A DNA stretch of 64,000 nucleotides from Blastococcus colisei (lineage in GTDB: Bacteria > Actinomycetota > Actinomycetes > Mycobacteriales > Geodermatophilaceae): NCBI RefSeq assembly GCF_006717095.1, contig NZ_VFQE01000002.1, positions 372,001 to 436,000 on the forward strand, written 5' to 3'. Made by a program: the position numbers and the translations under genes. Position 1 is the stretch's first letter. Each line of letters starts with the position of its first letter. Under the pieces are notes generated by a model. The model saw nothing but the letters and a program-made list of their open reading frames with translations, had not been told where the DNA came from and did not search any database. Positions 26,214 to 34,602 of this stretch are shown here, in pieces.

Positions 26214-27947
26214 CGAGGACCTGTGGGCCTCAGGACGGCGGTGCTGGTCCAGGCGCTCCCGGTGGACCTCGCGCAGCGCCGCCCGACCCCGCTCCAGGAC
26301 GGCACGCTCGAACCGCAGGTCGGCCTGGCCGCCGTCCAGGAGCAGGCTGGTGAGGGTGTTGCCGTAGACGGGACCGGTCGTCACCTGCCACTCGGCCTCG
26401 GGGGACGGCAGGCGCACCGAGCGGGCCAGCCCTCGGCCGATCAGTCGCGCGAACGGCGTCGAGCTGAATCGGAAGGCGCGCTGGAGCCGCCGCGGGAACG
26501 CGTTGCGCAAGGGCGAGCTGACCACCTGCACGACGGCGCTGCGGACCTCGCGGGCGGACGGATAACGAATTGAGGCCACGTAGGAGTGGTGCACGTCGCC
26601 GGAGAGCACCAGCACGCTGGCCGGCGCCGTCCCCCGCCGGCCGGCGCCCACCTCGGCCAGCCGGTGCGCGAGCCGATCGAAGGAGCTCCGGAAGGCTGCC
26701 CAGTGCTCCAGGTCCAGCGCCTGCCGGATCCGCTCGCCCCACTGCGCCGCCCGGCGGCCCCAGGCCCCGCCGCACACCGCCTCGCTCCAGCTCTCCAGGT
26801 CGTGCACGGCACGCTCCATGAACACCGGCAGCGAGCTGGCGACGAGCAGGTGAGTGCAGTCGCCCCGCAGTTGCCCCTCGACGCCTTGCCATTCCGGCTC
26901 GCTGAGCATGCTCCGCCGGCCCTGCTCGAGGACCCGGCCCGACCGGGTGTCCACCACCACGAGGCGGGTGGTGCCGAGGTCGCGCACGTAGCTCCACCAC
27001 GACAGCTTGCGGCCGTCGACCTCGTCGTCGGCCCGCCGCGCCCGATCGCGCAGTGGACCCCCGCGGGCACCGGGAGCCTGCAGCGCCGGCAGCAGCCCGT
27101 CCTCGGCCAGTTCGGCCGGCGAGACGTTGCCGAGGTGCTGGTAGACCCAGTACGACATGTAGGCGCCGGTGATCCGCTCCGACCACCACGGCAGCCGCTG
27201 GATCTGGTGCCGCCACGCCTCCGAGGTGTTCCAGTCGTCGTGGACGTCGTGGTCGTCGAAGACCATGGCCGTGGGCACCGTGGACAGCAACCAACGCACG
27301 TCGGCGTCCGACCACGAGTCCCGGTAGAGCCAGGTGTACTCCTCGAAGTCGGCCACGCCGTGCCGCGGCTCGCTCTCGGGGCCGCGGCGCTCCACCTGCC
27401 ACTCGCGGACGCGCGGCGCCAGCCCCTCGTCCGCGTACACCTGATCTCCCAGCATGAGGAGCAGGTCGGGCAACGGGCGCTCGCCGCGGGCACAGGACAC
27501 CGACAGGGCGCGGAGGGCATCCACGCCCACCCCGCGCACGTCCCGCTCCGGCTCCAGGTCCCACGGCTCCCGGTGCGGACGGTCCACGCGGCAGGAGCCG
27601 AGGACCACGTGCAGGTCCCCGGACGGCGGCGTCGTCCGCAGGCGGCTCGGCGGCCGCTGCGCACCGGCGGCAGGCCAGACGACACGGCCGTCGAGAGCCA
27701 CCGTGTAGGGCAGGTCCGTGCCGGGCGCCAACCCCTCGATGACGACCAGTGCGTAGTGGTGTCCCTCCACCTCGAAGGTGTGGTCCCGGCAGGTCATCGG
27801 CCCGGCCCGGACCTCGACCTCGCACGAACCCGTGGCCTCCAGCCAGAGTGTCACCGCCGTCGCGTCGGCGTATCGGGGCATCGGCCCCAGGACGAGGTCG
27901 ACGCCGTCCCGGACCGGGGTCTCCCACGAGGCTCTCTCCACCGGCAT
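26208..27947 (-). CDS. PhoD-like alkaline phosphatase family protein
   Basis: A 579-residue metallophosphatase of the PhoD type. An N-terminal beta-sandwich (about 1-110) is followed by the catalytic domain with metal-binding blocks: GSCRVDRPHR, LMLGDQVYADEG near 170, VFDDHDVHDDWN near 235, and SGDVHHSYVA near 460. PhoD enzymes hydrolyse phosphate mono- and diesters and need calcium and iron. Unlike secreted PhoD there is no Tat or Sec signal at the N-terminus, so this version is probably cytoplasmic. It is divergent from the DUF6458 gene. The substrate is unknown. Confidence 0.88.
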   Translation of the reverse strand: MPVERASWETPVRDGVDLVLGPMPRYADATAVTLWLEATGSCEVEVRAGPMTCRDHTFEVEGHHYALVVIEGLAPGTDLPYTVALDGRVVWPAAGAQRPPSRLRTTPPSGDLHVVLGSCRVDRPHREPWDLEPERDVRGVGVDALRALSVSCARGERPLPDLLLMLGDQVYADEGLAPRVREWQVERRGPESEPRHGVADFEEYTWLYRDSWSDADVRWLLSTVPTAMVFDDHDVHDDWNTSEAWRHQIQRLPWWSERITGAYMSYWVYQHLGNVSPAELAEDGLLPALQAPGARGGPLRDRARRADDEVDGRKLSWWSYVRDLGTTRLVVVDTRSGRVLEQGRRSMLSEPEWQGVEGQLRGDCTHLLVASSLPVFMERAVHDLESWSEAVCGGAWGRRAAQWGERIRQALDLEHWAAFRSSFDRLAHRLAEVGAGRRGTAPASVLVLSGDVHHSYVASIRYPSAREVRSAVVQVVSSPLRNAFPRRLQRAFRFSSTPFARLIGRGLARSVRLPSPEAEWQVTTGPVYGNTLTSLLLDGGQADLRFERAVLERGRAALREVHRERLDQHRRPEAHRSSV

Positions 27948-28244
27948 CGTGCTACCCGGCGATCCGTTGACGAAGGCGGGACCCCGCGAGGGTCATCGCT
28001 CACCTCCGGGGTCGGGGCCGCCCGTCAGGATCGGCATGGCGTCCCCGCACCTACCCGCAACCGGCGGATCAACCCGGTCCTGTCGGACCGATCACGCAGC
28101 AGGCACGGCACTCTTTCAGGGGACACCACCCGGACCCTCCGGTTCGCGACGCGGTCGCCGGGGAACCCGGGGTGCGCGGCGACCGCCGCCGGTCCGCTCT
28201 GCCGTGAGTCTGCGCGCACGCGGATCGCGACGAAGGGAGTCAGC

Positions 28245-28490
28245 ATGCGGCTCGGAACCGCGATCGTCCTGCTCGCACTGGGCGCGATCCTCACGTTCGC
28301 CGTGCGGGTCGACCTCAGCGGCGTCGACCTGCAGATCGTCGGCTGGATCTTGATGGCGGTCGGCGCGCTCGGCATCGTGGTGGAGCTCGCCGTGTGGGGT
28401 CCCCGCCGGCGACAGGTCACCCGGACCGACGCCTACGGGGCGCCCGGCGACGGCGCGCCCCGGCGCACCACGACGGAGGAGACCTACTGA
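28245..28490 (+). CDS. DUF6458-like small membrane protein
   Basis: An 81-residue protein with two hydrophobic helices (residues 5-21 and 30-50) and a short hydrophilic C-terminal tail. The N-terminal pattern MRLGTAIVLLALGAILTFAV with VDLQIVGWILMAVG matches actinobacterial DUF6458 proteins, whose function is unknown. ATG at 28245 has AAGGGAG at a proper distance. A strong terminator hairpin follows 17 bp after the stop. It is divergent from the PhoD-like gene; the 297-bp gap between their starts shows nothing else I can identify. Confidence 0.75.
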   Translation: MRLGTAIVLLALGAILTFAVRVDLSGVDLQIVGWILMAVGALGIVVELAVWGPRRRQVTRTDAYGAPGDGAPRRTTTEETY

Positions 28491-28506
28491 CCGCCGTCCG
28501 GACATG

Positions 28507-28542
28507 ACGAGAGCCCCCACCCGGCTGGGCGGGGGCTCTCGT
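28507..28542 (+). terminator. Intrinsic-type terminator of the DUF6458 gene
   Basis: ACGAGAGCCCCC (28507-28518) pairs perfectly with GGGGGCTCTCGT (28531-28542) around a 12-nt loop, 17 bp behind the stop codon, followed by GCGTTC. Confidence 0.75.
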
Positions 28543-28730
28543 GCGTTCGGGGTCCGGACCGGATGACGGCCGCCTCGCGGCGAGATGCACAACGCGGCTC
28601 CAGCCCCCGACCGAGGCCGGGGCGGTAGTCCGTGAAGGCGTAACCAAATGGCACCCGGGGGCACGTGGCACCCGGCCCGGACGGCTTCGACGCTACCCCC
28701 GAACGCCGGATCTTGTCGTGCCGAGTGGGA

Positions 28731-29005
28731 CCCGGAGGGTTCCGCGCAGGCGCGACGCAGCGGCTCCATGCAGGTCGGGACGGCACCTGGCCGCGGTGCG
28801 CTCCGGAGGAGCGCAGTGTCATGGACCCGGAGGGTTCCGCGCAGGCGCGACGCAGCGGCTCCATGCAGGTCGGGACGGCACCTGGCCGCGGTGCGCTCCG
28901 GAGGAGCGCAGTGTCATGGACCCGGAGGGTTCCGCGCAGGCGCGACGCAGCGGCTCCATGCAGGTCGGGACGGCACTTGGCCGCGGTGCGCTCCGGAGGA
29001 GCGCG
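28731..29005. repeat. 95-bp tandem repeat, about 2.9 copies
   Basis: Units start at 28731, 28826 and 28921, each beginning CCCGGAGGGT, with a period of exactly 95 bp; the third unit stops at about 29005. Units are almost identical (one C to T near 28977). Each contains the hairpin GCGCTCC-GGA-GGAGCGC (for example 28797-28815). The array follows the stop codon of the scramblase-like gene on the minus strand; the last hairpin touches that stop. The period is not a multiple of three and I see no protein. The segment 28560-28730 before it holds nothing recognisable. Confidence 0.9.
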
Positions 29006-29007
29006 AC

Positions 29008-29751
29008 CTAATTGAAGCCGCGGTCGTCCTGCTTCAGCGCGGTGTCCACGGTCAGGGCCGAGGCGATCACCATGCTGGCCAGCGGTTCCGGCAGCCGGTA
29101 GTGCACCAGGACGACGTAGCGGTCGGCGGTGGTGAACATCGTCCGGGCCAGGCCCTCCCACTTCTTCGTGATGCGGGCGACCTCCACCCCGGCAGCGTCG
29201 ATGATCGCGAAGTCCCAGGCACGCCAGTTCTCGGCCTGGATCGCACCGACCACCGCCCCGTTCGCCACCAGGTCGAAGCGGATCTTCCCGAACACGTTGG
29301 CCTGGACGATCTCGCCGATCCGGGCGCCGTCCGGGCGCTGCACGACGACCCGCGACTTCATGAGCTTCGCCGGTCGGGTCAGCACGAGCACCGGCCCACG
29401 AGCGTCGCGGACCTCGAGCGTGTGGGTGAGGAACTGGTCGAGGTTGGAGACGAACCGGACGGCCTTCTTGAGGCCGCTCTGCCCCACCTGGACGACGGCG
29501 CCGATCTGCTGGCCCTGTCCGTCGAGGACGGCGTACTCGTTGGTGAGCTCGATCAGCTTGGTCTTCTGGCTGACCAGCAGCACCGGTTGCTCGTAGAGCG
29601 ACGGACCGCTGCCGTACCCGGTCGGCGGCGCGGGTGGTGGCGGTGCGGCGTGCTGGACGTGGTCGGTCCATCCCTGGCCGTCCCACCATCGGGTCCCGCC
29701 CCCACCGGCGGGGTCGGGGTACCAGCCGGGCGGCGGAGGAGGCTGCGTCAC
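29008..29751 (-). CDS. Phospholipid scramblase-related protein with N-terminal DUF2510
   Basis: A protein of about 247 residues. The first 30 residues are a DUF2510 unit (PPGWYPDPAGGGGTRWWDGQ), a Trp-rich motif of actinobacterial envelope proteins, followed by a Pro/Ala linker. Residues 60-245 form a tubby/scramblase-like beta barrel (LLVSQKTKLIELTNEYAVLD, IGAVVQVGQ). There is no clear membrane helix. Relatives are called phospholipid scramblase-related; the bacterial function is unknown but membrane association is likely. GTG at 29751 is chosen; TTG at 29760 is possible. The 3' side runs straight into the 95-bp repeats. Confidence 0.8.
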   Translation of the reverse strand: MTQPPPPPGWYPDPAGGGGTRWWDGQGWTDHVQHAAPPPPAPPTGYGSGPSLYEQPVLLVSQKTKLIELTNEYAVLDGQGQQIGAVVQVGQSGLKKAVRFVSNLDQFLTHTLEVRDARGPVLVLTRPAKLMKSRVVVQRPDGARIGEIVQANVFGKIRFDLVANGAVVGAIQAENWRAWDFAIIDAAGVEVARITKKWEGLARTMFTTADRYVVLVHYRLPEPLASMVIASALTVDTALKQDDRGFN

Positions 29752-29824
29752 GGCGGTCAAGCTAACGCCCGCGACGGGTCCCGGCCGAGACGGACGGCCC
29801 GGCGGCGCGTGCCAGACTCCGGCC

Positions 29825-31120
29825 ATGACTCTGGCCACGTCCCCTGGCAGGGCCCACCTGAGCGACGTCGAGGCCCGCGTCGTCGATGCCGTGGACGAGC
29901 AGTGGGTGGTCGACCGGCTCTCCGCGATGGTCGCCGTTCCCTCCGTCGGCGGCACCGCCGCCGAGAGCGAGGTCCAGCACCAGCTGGCCGGCTGGCTCGA
30001 CGAGCTCGGCTGCGACGTCGACACCTGGCAGATCGACCTCGCCGAGGCGGCCGGCACCGCGGACGCCCCCGGCCAGGAGGTCGAGCGGACCGAGGCGTGG
30101 GGCGTCGTCGGCACGGCGCCCGCGGCCGAGGGGGGCGTTCCCGCCCTGGTCCTCTCCGGTCACACCGACGTCGTCCCGCCCGGCGACCGCGCCCGCTGGG
30201 ACGGCGACCCGTTCGTGCCCCGCATCCTCGGTGGCGACATGCACGGCCGCGGCGCCTGCGACATGAAGGCCGGCGTCATCTCCTCCCTTGCCGCGCTCGC
30301 CGCCGTCCGGACGGCGGGCGTGCGCCTGGTGCGGCCGGTGGCCCTGCACGGGGTGATCGGCGAGGAGGACGGCGGCCTGGGGGCCTGGGCGACGCTGCGC
30401 CGGGGGCACCTCGGTGACGTGTGCGTCATCCCTGAGCCGACCGCCGGTGCGGTGGTGACCGCCAACGCCGGGGCGCTCACCTTCCGGCTCGAGGTCGAGG
30501 GCCACGCCGCGCACGCCGCCATGCGGGACCGCGGCGTGAGTGCGGTGGAGAAGTTCGCTCATCTGCACGCCGGTCTGCGGGAGTTCGAGGCCGAGCGCCA
30601 GCAGGACGCCGACCCCCGCTTCACGAGCACGAGCTACCCCTACGGGCTCTCCATAGGGCGTGTGCAGGCCGGCGACTGGGCGAGCTCGGTCCCCGACCGG
30701 CTCGTGGCCGAGGGCCGCTACGGCGTCCGGCTGGGCGAGCCGGTGCCCGTCGCGCAGCAGGCGTTCGAGGCCCGGGTCGCCGCCATCTGCGCCGGTGACC
30801 CGTGGCTGGCCGAGCACCCGGTGCGGGTCACCTGGACCGGCGGCGCCTTCGCCAGCGGTCAGCTGCCCGCGGGGCATCCGCTGCTGCCGGCCGTGCAGTC
30901 CGCGGTCGCCGACGCGGGGGGCGGGTCGACGGAGGAGCGCGCGATCGCCGCCGGCAGCGATCTGCGGCAGTACGTGGCCGCCGGGATCCCGACGCTGCAC
31001 TACGGCCCGGGCGACCTGAACCTGGCGCACGGACCGCTGGAGAAGGTGCCGCTGGCCGAGGTGGTCACCGCCGCCCGTGCGTTCGCACTGCTCACGGTGC
31101 GGCTCTGCGGGGTCCGGTGA
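29825..31120 (+). CDS. M20 family metallopeptidase (ArgE/DapE/ACY1 type)
   Basis: A 431-residue zinc-dependent amidohydrolase of the M20 family. The metal ligands appear in order: LSGHTDVVPPG near residue 114, MHGRGACDMKAG near 139, the catalytic GEEDGG near 179, and the last histidine in THYGPGDLNLAHG-like LHYGPGDLNLAHG near 400. The dimerisation lid lies between. Substrates in this family are N-acyl amino acids or small peptides; which one cannot be told. The TGA overlaps the GTG of the downstream HD gene (GTGA), so both are translated together. Cytoplasmic, with no signal peptide. Confidence 0.88.
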   Translation: MTLATSPGRAHLSDVEARVVDAVDEQWVVDRLSAMVAVPSVGGTAAESEVQHQLAGWLDELGCDVDTWQIDLAEAAGTADAPGQEVERTEAWGVVGTAPAAEGGVPALVLSGHTDVVPPGDRARWDGDPFVPRILGGDMHGRGACDMKAGVISSLAALAAVRTAGVRLVRPVALHGVIGEEDGGLGAWATLRRGHLGDVCVIPEPTAGAVVTANAGALTFRLEVEGHAAHAAMRDRGVSAVEKFAHLHAGLREFEAERQQDADPRFTSTSYPYGLSIGRVQAGDWASSVPDRLVAEGRYGVRLGEPVPVAQQAFEARVAAICAGDPWLAEHPVRVTWTGGAFASGQLPAGHPLLPAVQSAVADAGGGSTEERAIAAGSDLRQYVAAGIPTLHYGPGDLNLAHGPLEKVPLAEVVTAARAFALLTVRLCGVR

Positions 31121-31746
31121 GCGGGCTCGTCGGGTTCGACGCCTGGGCCGGGCTGGCCGGCGACTCCGGCACGTCGCGGACCGAGTGGGCGGCCCTGGTC
31201 GCCGCCTGGAGCGAGCCGCACCGGCGCTATCACGACCTCGCCCACCTGGCCGCCGTCCTCGGATTGGTCGGTGAGCTCGGCGAGAGCGCCGACCCGGACG
31301 CCGTCCGGCTGGCGGCCTGGTACCACGACGTCGTCTACGACCCGGAGCGCGCCGACAACGAGGACGTCAGCGCGCAGCGCGCCCGGGCCGGGCTCCGGGG
31401 CCTCGTGCCGGAGGAACGCCTGACCGAGGTCGAGCGCCTGGTGCTCCTGACCGCCGGGCACGACCCCGAGCCGGGTGACGCGAACGGCGCGGTGCTCTGC
31501 GATGCCGATCTGGCCGTCCTGGCCTCCGTGCCTTCGGCCTACGCCGCCTACGCCTCGGCGATCCGCGCGGAGTACGCGCACCTCTCCGACGAGGAGTTCA
31601 CCGCCGGGCGGGCCTCCGTCCTGGAGCATCTGCTCTCGCTGGAGTCGCTGTACCGCACCCCGGTGGCACAGCCGTGGACGGCGACCGCACGCGCCAACCT
31701 GAGCGCCGAACTCGTGCTGCTCAGGCGCCGAACCGCGGCTTCTTGA
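31117..31746 (+). CDS. HD-superfamily metal-dependent phosphohydrolase
   Basis: A 209-residue predicted metal-dependent phosphohydrolase. It holds RRYHDLAHL near residue 33, the HD-like AWYHDVVYD near 66, and NEDVSAQRA near 78, matching the HD superfamily group found across bacteria. Likely substrates are nucleotides, but none is proven. It starts with GTG overlapping the M20 peptidase stop. Its 3' end overlaps the convergent DUF4031 gene by 26 bp; DUF4031 and this HD family often occur together, which hints at a shared function. Confidence 0.85.
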   Translation: MSGLVGFDAWAGLAGDSGTSRTEWAALVAAWSEPHRRYHDLAHLAAVLGLVGELGESADPDAVRLAAWYHDVVYDPERADNEDVSAQRARAGLRGLVPEERLTEVERLVLLTAGHDPEPGDANGAVLCDADLAVLASVPSAYAAYASAIRAEYAHLSDEEFTAGRASVLEHLLSLESLYRTPVAQPWTATARANLSAELVLLRRRTAAS

Positions 31747-31993
31747 CACGCAGCCCCGCGGCCATCAGCCGGGCGAGGAGCTCCCGCGCCCCCACCGGCT
31801 GCGCGCCGGCCGCGACGGCGATGTCGTAGAGGTCCTCGGGGACGTCGTAGTGGTCGCCCTGGAACGCCCGCCGTGGGATGCCGAGCTCGGTCTCGACGAA
31901 AACGTGCAGCTCGTCGTAGGAGACGTCGCTGACCAGGTGCGACCAGAGCCGGCCCCGCCACGGCCACACGGGGGTGTCGATCAGGACGGCCAC
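31721..31993 (-). CDS. DUF4031 domain protein
   Basis: A 90-residue protein matching DUF4031 from end to end: AVLIDTPVWPWRGRLWSHLV at the start, then SYDELHVFVETELGIPRRAF, GDHYDVPEDLYD and a basic KKPRFG ending. The family is small, cytoplasmic and of unknown function. GTG at 31993 gives the typical length; a long in-frame extension upstream runs antisense to the tnpB gene and is not credible. Its end overlaps the HD gene on the other strand. Confidence 0.85.
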   Translation of the reverse strand: MAVLIDTPVWPWRGRLWSHLVSDVSYDELHVFVETELGIPRRAFQGDHYDVPEDLYDIAVAAGAQPVGARELLARLMAAGLRVKKPRFGA

Positions 31994-32062
31994 GGAACGC
32001 AGTCTGCCCGCCACGGCTAGTACCGCGGCCGGCAACGTTCGCCTCGTCGTCGTGTCGGTGGT

Positions 32063-33400
32063 GTGGGGCAGCGTGCGGGCGTACCTCGTCGTCGGGAGTC
32101 GTCCGCGCCGCCGGTGGTGTACCGGACGGCGCGGGTGGCGCTGCGGGTGACGGTCGGTCAGCGGCGGCGGTTGTTCGGGTTGCTGCGGTCGGGTGGGGAT
32201 GTGTGGGCGGCGGTGCTGCTGCTCAACCGCTGGCGCCGGCAGCGTGGTGACCGGCCGATCGTGGGCTATCAGGAGCTGTGCCGGGAGCTGGCCGCCGCCG
32301 GGGAGGGCACCTTCGGTGAACTGTCGAGTGTGGGCGCCCGGTCGGTGCTGCGGGCTTACTCGGATGCGTGGATGAGCGCGGCCCGACGCCGTCGGGCCGG
32401 CGACGAGACGGCGCGGTTTCCGCGGCGGCGGCGGGGGCTGGTGCCGGTCCGCTTCTACGCCGGCACCTTCACCGTGACCGGCGGGCGGGTGCGGCTGCCG
32501 GTGGCTCGCGGCCGCCCGCCGTTGTGGGTGCGGCTGGCCCGCCCGCTCCCGTACCCCGCGGAACAGGTGCGCTCGGTGCGGCTGACGTGTGCTGGGCGGC
32601 GGCTGTGCCTGGAGGTCACCGCCGAGATCCCGGTCGCGGTCTACCCGGCGGGGGCGGGCCCGGATCCGGACCGGGCCGCCGGCGTGGATCTGGGCATCAT
32701 CCATCCCTACGCCGTTCTCGCTCCCGGCGGCGGCGAGGGGCCGGATGCGGCGCTGCTGGTGTCGGGGCGGGCGCTGCGGGCCGAGCACCGGCTGCACCTG
32801 GCCGAGGCCAAGGCCCGCGCCCGCGCCGCCGCCCGACGCGCCCCGGCCCGGGGGCAGCGCGGCTCCCGGCGGTGGAAGCAGTTCCGCCGGCGCAGCCGTG
32901 CGCTGGAGGGCCGGCACCGCCGGCGACTCGGTCAGGCCCGGCACGAAGCCGCCAAGGCGGTCGTGTCCTGGGCCGTCGGGCAGCGGGTCGGCACCCTGGC
33001 CGTCGGCGATCCGCGCGGCGTGCTGGCCCGCGACGCCGGGCGGCGGCAGAACAAGGCCGTCCGCGACTGGGCCGTCGGTGACCTGCTGCGGGCGCTGGCC
33101 GACAAGGCCGCACAGGCCGGCATCGCCGTCGAGCTGGTCGACGAGCGGGGCACCTCCTCCTCCACCTGCCCGTCCTGCGCCGCCCGCGTGGCCAAGCCGC
33201 GGGGGCGGGTCTTTGACTGCCGGCACTGCCGGTTCACCGGGCACCGCGATCTGGTCGGTGCCGCCAACATCGCCACCCGCACCACCGCCGTCGCCGGTGG
33301 CGGCACCGGTGGTGGACCTGTCGTCGGCGGTTCGTCGCCGGTGACCACGCACCGCCGGGACCGGCCGGCACCTGCCCGGTGCCGGCCGGTCCCGGCGTGA
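32063..33400 (+). CDS. tnpB: TnpB-like RNA-guided nuclease family protein (stand-alone)
   Basis: A 445-residue TnpB of the IS200/IS605/IS607 group. The N-terminal wedge domain (VRFYAGTFTVTGGRVRLPVA) is followed by a split RuvC domain: GVDLGIIHP with the first aspartate (about residue 212), the second RuvC block reading LAVGDPRGVL where most TnpB have a glutamate (VED/VEN), and HRDLVGAANIA with the third aspartate. A zinc ribbon CPSC...CRHC lies before that. TnpB proteins cut DNA guided by an RNA from the element's 3' end. No TnpA is adjacent. The missing glutamate means nuclease activity cannot be assumed. The start is uncertain (GTG 32063 or 32114). Confidence 0.85.
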   Translation: MGQRAGVPRRRESSAPPVVYRTARVALRVTVGQRRRLFGLLRSGGDVWAAVLLLNRWRRQRGDRPIVGYQELCRELAAAGEGTFGELSSVGARSVLRAYSDAWMSAARRRRAGDETARFPRRRRGLVPVRFYAGTFTVTGGRVRLPVARGRPPLWVRLARPLPYPAEQVRSVRLTCAGRRLCLEVTAEIPVAVYPAGAGPDPDRAAGVDLGIIHPYAVLAPGGGEGPDAALLVSGRALRAEHRLHLAEAKARARAAARRAPARGQRGSRRWKQFRRRSRALEGRHRRRLGQARHEAAKAVVSWAVGQRVGTLAVGDPRGVLARDAGRRQNKAVRDWAVGDLLRALADKAAQAGIAVELVDERGTSSSTCPSCAARVAKPRGRVFDCRHCRFTGHRDLVGAANIATRTTAVAGGGTGGGPVVGGSSPVTTHRRDRPAPARCRPVPA

Positions 33401-33522
33401 TCCCCGCCGCGGACTGATCAGCCGGCCCCCCGGCCGGCCGATCCCCACCGATCCGGTGGTCCGCGGCGGCGGGTCCATCTGGCCCGCCGTGGCCCGCCCC
33501 GGAACCGGTCCCGGTTCCGGGG
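33356..33522 (+). ncRNA. Candidate TnpB guide RNA (reRNA/omegaRNA) scaffold
   Basis: The end of tnpB and the bases behind it fold strongly. A perfect 17-bp hairpin (33356-33372 with 33378-33394) lies in the last codons. Next, 33404-33414 pairs perfectly with 33459-33469 and encloses two small hairpins (33422-33437 and 33445-33459). A last perfect 10-bp hairpin is 33497-33506 with 33513-33522. TnpB guide RNAs come from exactly this position, overlapping the 3' end of the gene. The element's right end and guide were not identified, so this is a candidate only; part of it may be a terminator. Confidence 0.5.
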
Positions 33523-33593
33523 AGTCGCTCGCCGGCACCCGCCGCGAGGATCAGGCACCGCCCCACCGGGGCGAACCTTGCCTGACACGGCAC

Positions 33594-33599
33594 TAGCGT
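33594..33599 (+). promoter_or_regulatory. -10 box of a probable leaderless promoter for the oxidoreductase gene
   Basis: TAGCGT followed by 7 nt (TCTCCCG) and the GTG at 33607, without a ribosome binding site. Confidence 0.5.
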
Positions 33600-33606
33600 T
33601 CTCCCG

Positions 33607-34602
33607 GTGAGCAGAGAGATCCGCTGGGGAATCGTCGGGCCGGGCCGGATCGCGGACAAGGTGGTGCAGGACTTCGCGCACGTCGAGGGGGCGCGGCCCG
33701 TGGCCGCCGCCTCCCGTTCGCTGGACCGGGCGCGCGCCTTCGCCGACCGTCATGGGCTCGAGCGTGCCTACGGTTCCTACGCCGAGATCATCGACGACCC
33801 GGACGTCGACGTCCTCTACGTGGCCACCACCCATGCTCAGCATCACGCCGTCGCCCTGGCCGCGCTGCGGGCCGGCAAGGCGCTGCTCGTCGAGAAGTCG
33901 TTCACCGCCACCACGGCCGGCGCTGCGGAGGTCATCGGACTCGCGCGAGAACGGGGCGTCTTCGTCATGGAGGCGATGTGGACCCGTTTCATGCCGGCCG
34001 TCGTCGCGCTGCGCCGGCTGATCGACGACGGCGCCATCGGCGAGGTCCGGCTGGTCCAGGCGGAGCTGGGCAGTCTGTGGGAGTTCGATCCGTCGCACCG
34101 GCTGTTCGATCCCGCCGTCGGCGGCGGCGCGCTCCTCGACATGGGCGTCTATCCCCTGTCCTTCGCGCAGATGCTGCTGGGGACGCCGGAGTCTCTCGCG
34201 GTGCACGGCTCCACGTTCCCGAACGGCGTCGATGCCGAGGCCGGGATGCTGCTGCGCTACGCCGGCGGCCGCTCGGCGTTGCTGACGACGTCGCTCGTCT
34301 ACCGGCTCCCCGGCGAGGCCCGCATCGCCGGGACGCGTGGCTGGATCGACGTCCATCCGCGCTTCCACCAGCCGGACGGCTTCGTGCTGCACCGGGAGGG
34401 CGCCGACCCGGAGACGGTCGAACCAGGCGGGCTGGGGTGGGGGTATGCCCACGAGCTCATCGAGGTCACCGAGTGCGTGCGTGCCGGCCGCACCGAGAGC
34501 GCGGTCATGCCGCTCGCCGACACCCTCGCCGTCCAGACGCTGCTCGGTGAGGCCGCCGAGCAGCTCGGCGTCCGGCACGCGGAGGCGCCGGCACTCGGTT
34601 AG
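33607..34602 (+). CDS. Gfo/Idh/MocA family NAD(P)-dependent oxidoreductase
   Basis: A 331-residue dehydrogenase. The N-terminal Rossmann fold starts with GIVGPGRIADKVV (residues 8-20), and the family-defining catalytic lysine is in LLVEKSFTATT near residue 97. The C-terminal alpha/beta domain (GGGALLDMGVYPLSFA) binds the sugar or polyol. Members oxidise or reduce sugars, inositols or trans-dihydrodiols; the sequence does not tell which. GTG start 7 nt after TAGCGT. Its 3' end overlaps the convergent DUF72 gene by 4 bp. Confidence 0.9.
   Translation: MSREIRWGIVGPGRIADKVVQDFAHVEGARPVAAASRSLDRARAFADRHGLERAYGSYAEIIDDPDVDVLYVATTHAQHHAVALAALRAGKALLVEKSFTATTAGAAEVIGLARERGVFVMEAMWTRFMPAVVALRRLIDDGAIGEVRLVQAELGSLWEFDPSHRLFDPAVGGGALLDMGVYPLSFAQMLLGTPESLAVHGSTFPNGVDAEAGMLLRYAGGRSALLTTSLVYRLPGEARIAGTRGWIDVHPRFHQPDGFVLHREGADPETVEPGGLGWGYAHELIEVTECVRAGRTESAVMPLADTLAVQTLLGEAAEQLGVRHAEAPALG

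Noticed and set aside
28731..29005. CRISPR array
   Set aside because: The 95-bp units follow each other without variable spacers and no cas gene is present.
28541..30417. Plus-strand frames through the tandem repeat
   Set aside because: The 95-bp period shifts frame each unit and they run antisense to the scramblase-like gene; no ribosome binding site.
32041..33538. Minus-strand extension of the DUF4031 gene to a 605-residue protein
   Set aside because: It would be fully antisense to tnpB, has low-complexity Arg/Pro/His content, and DUF4031 proteins are about 90 residues long.
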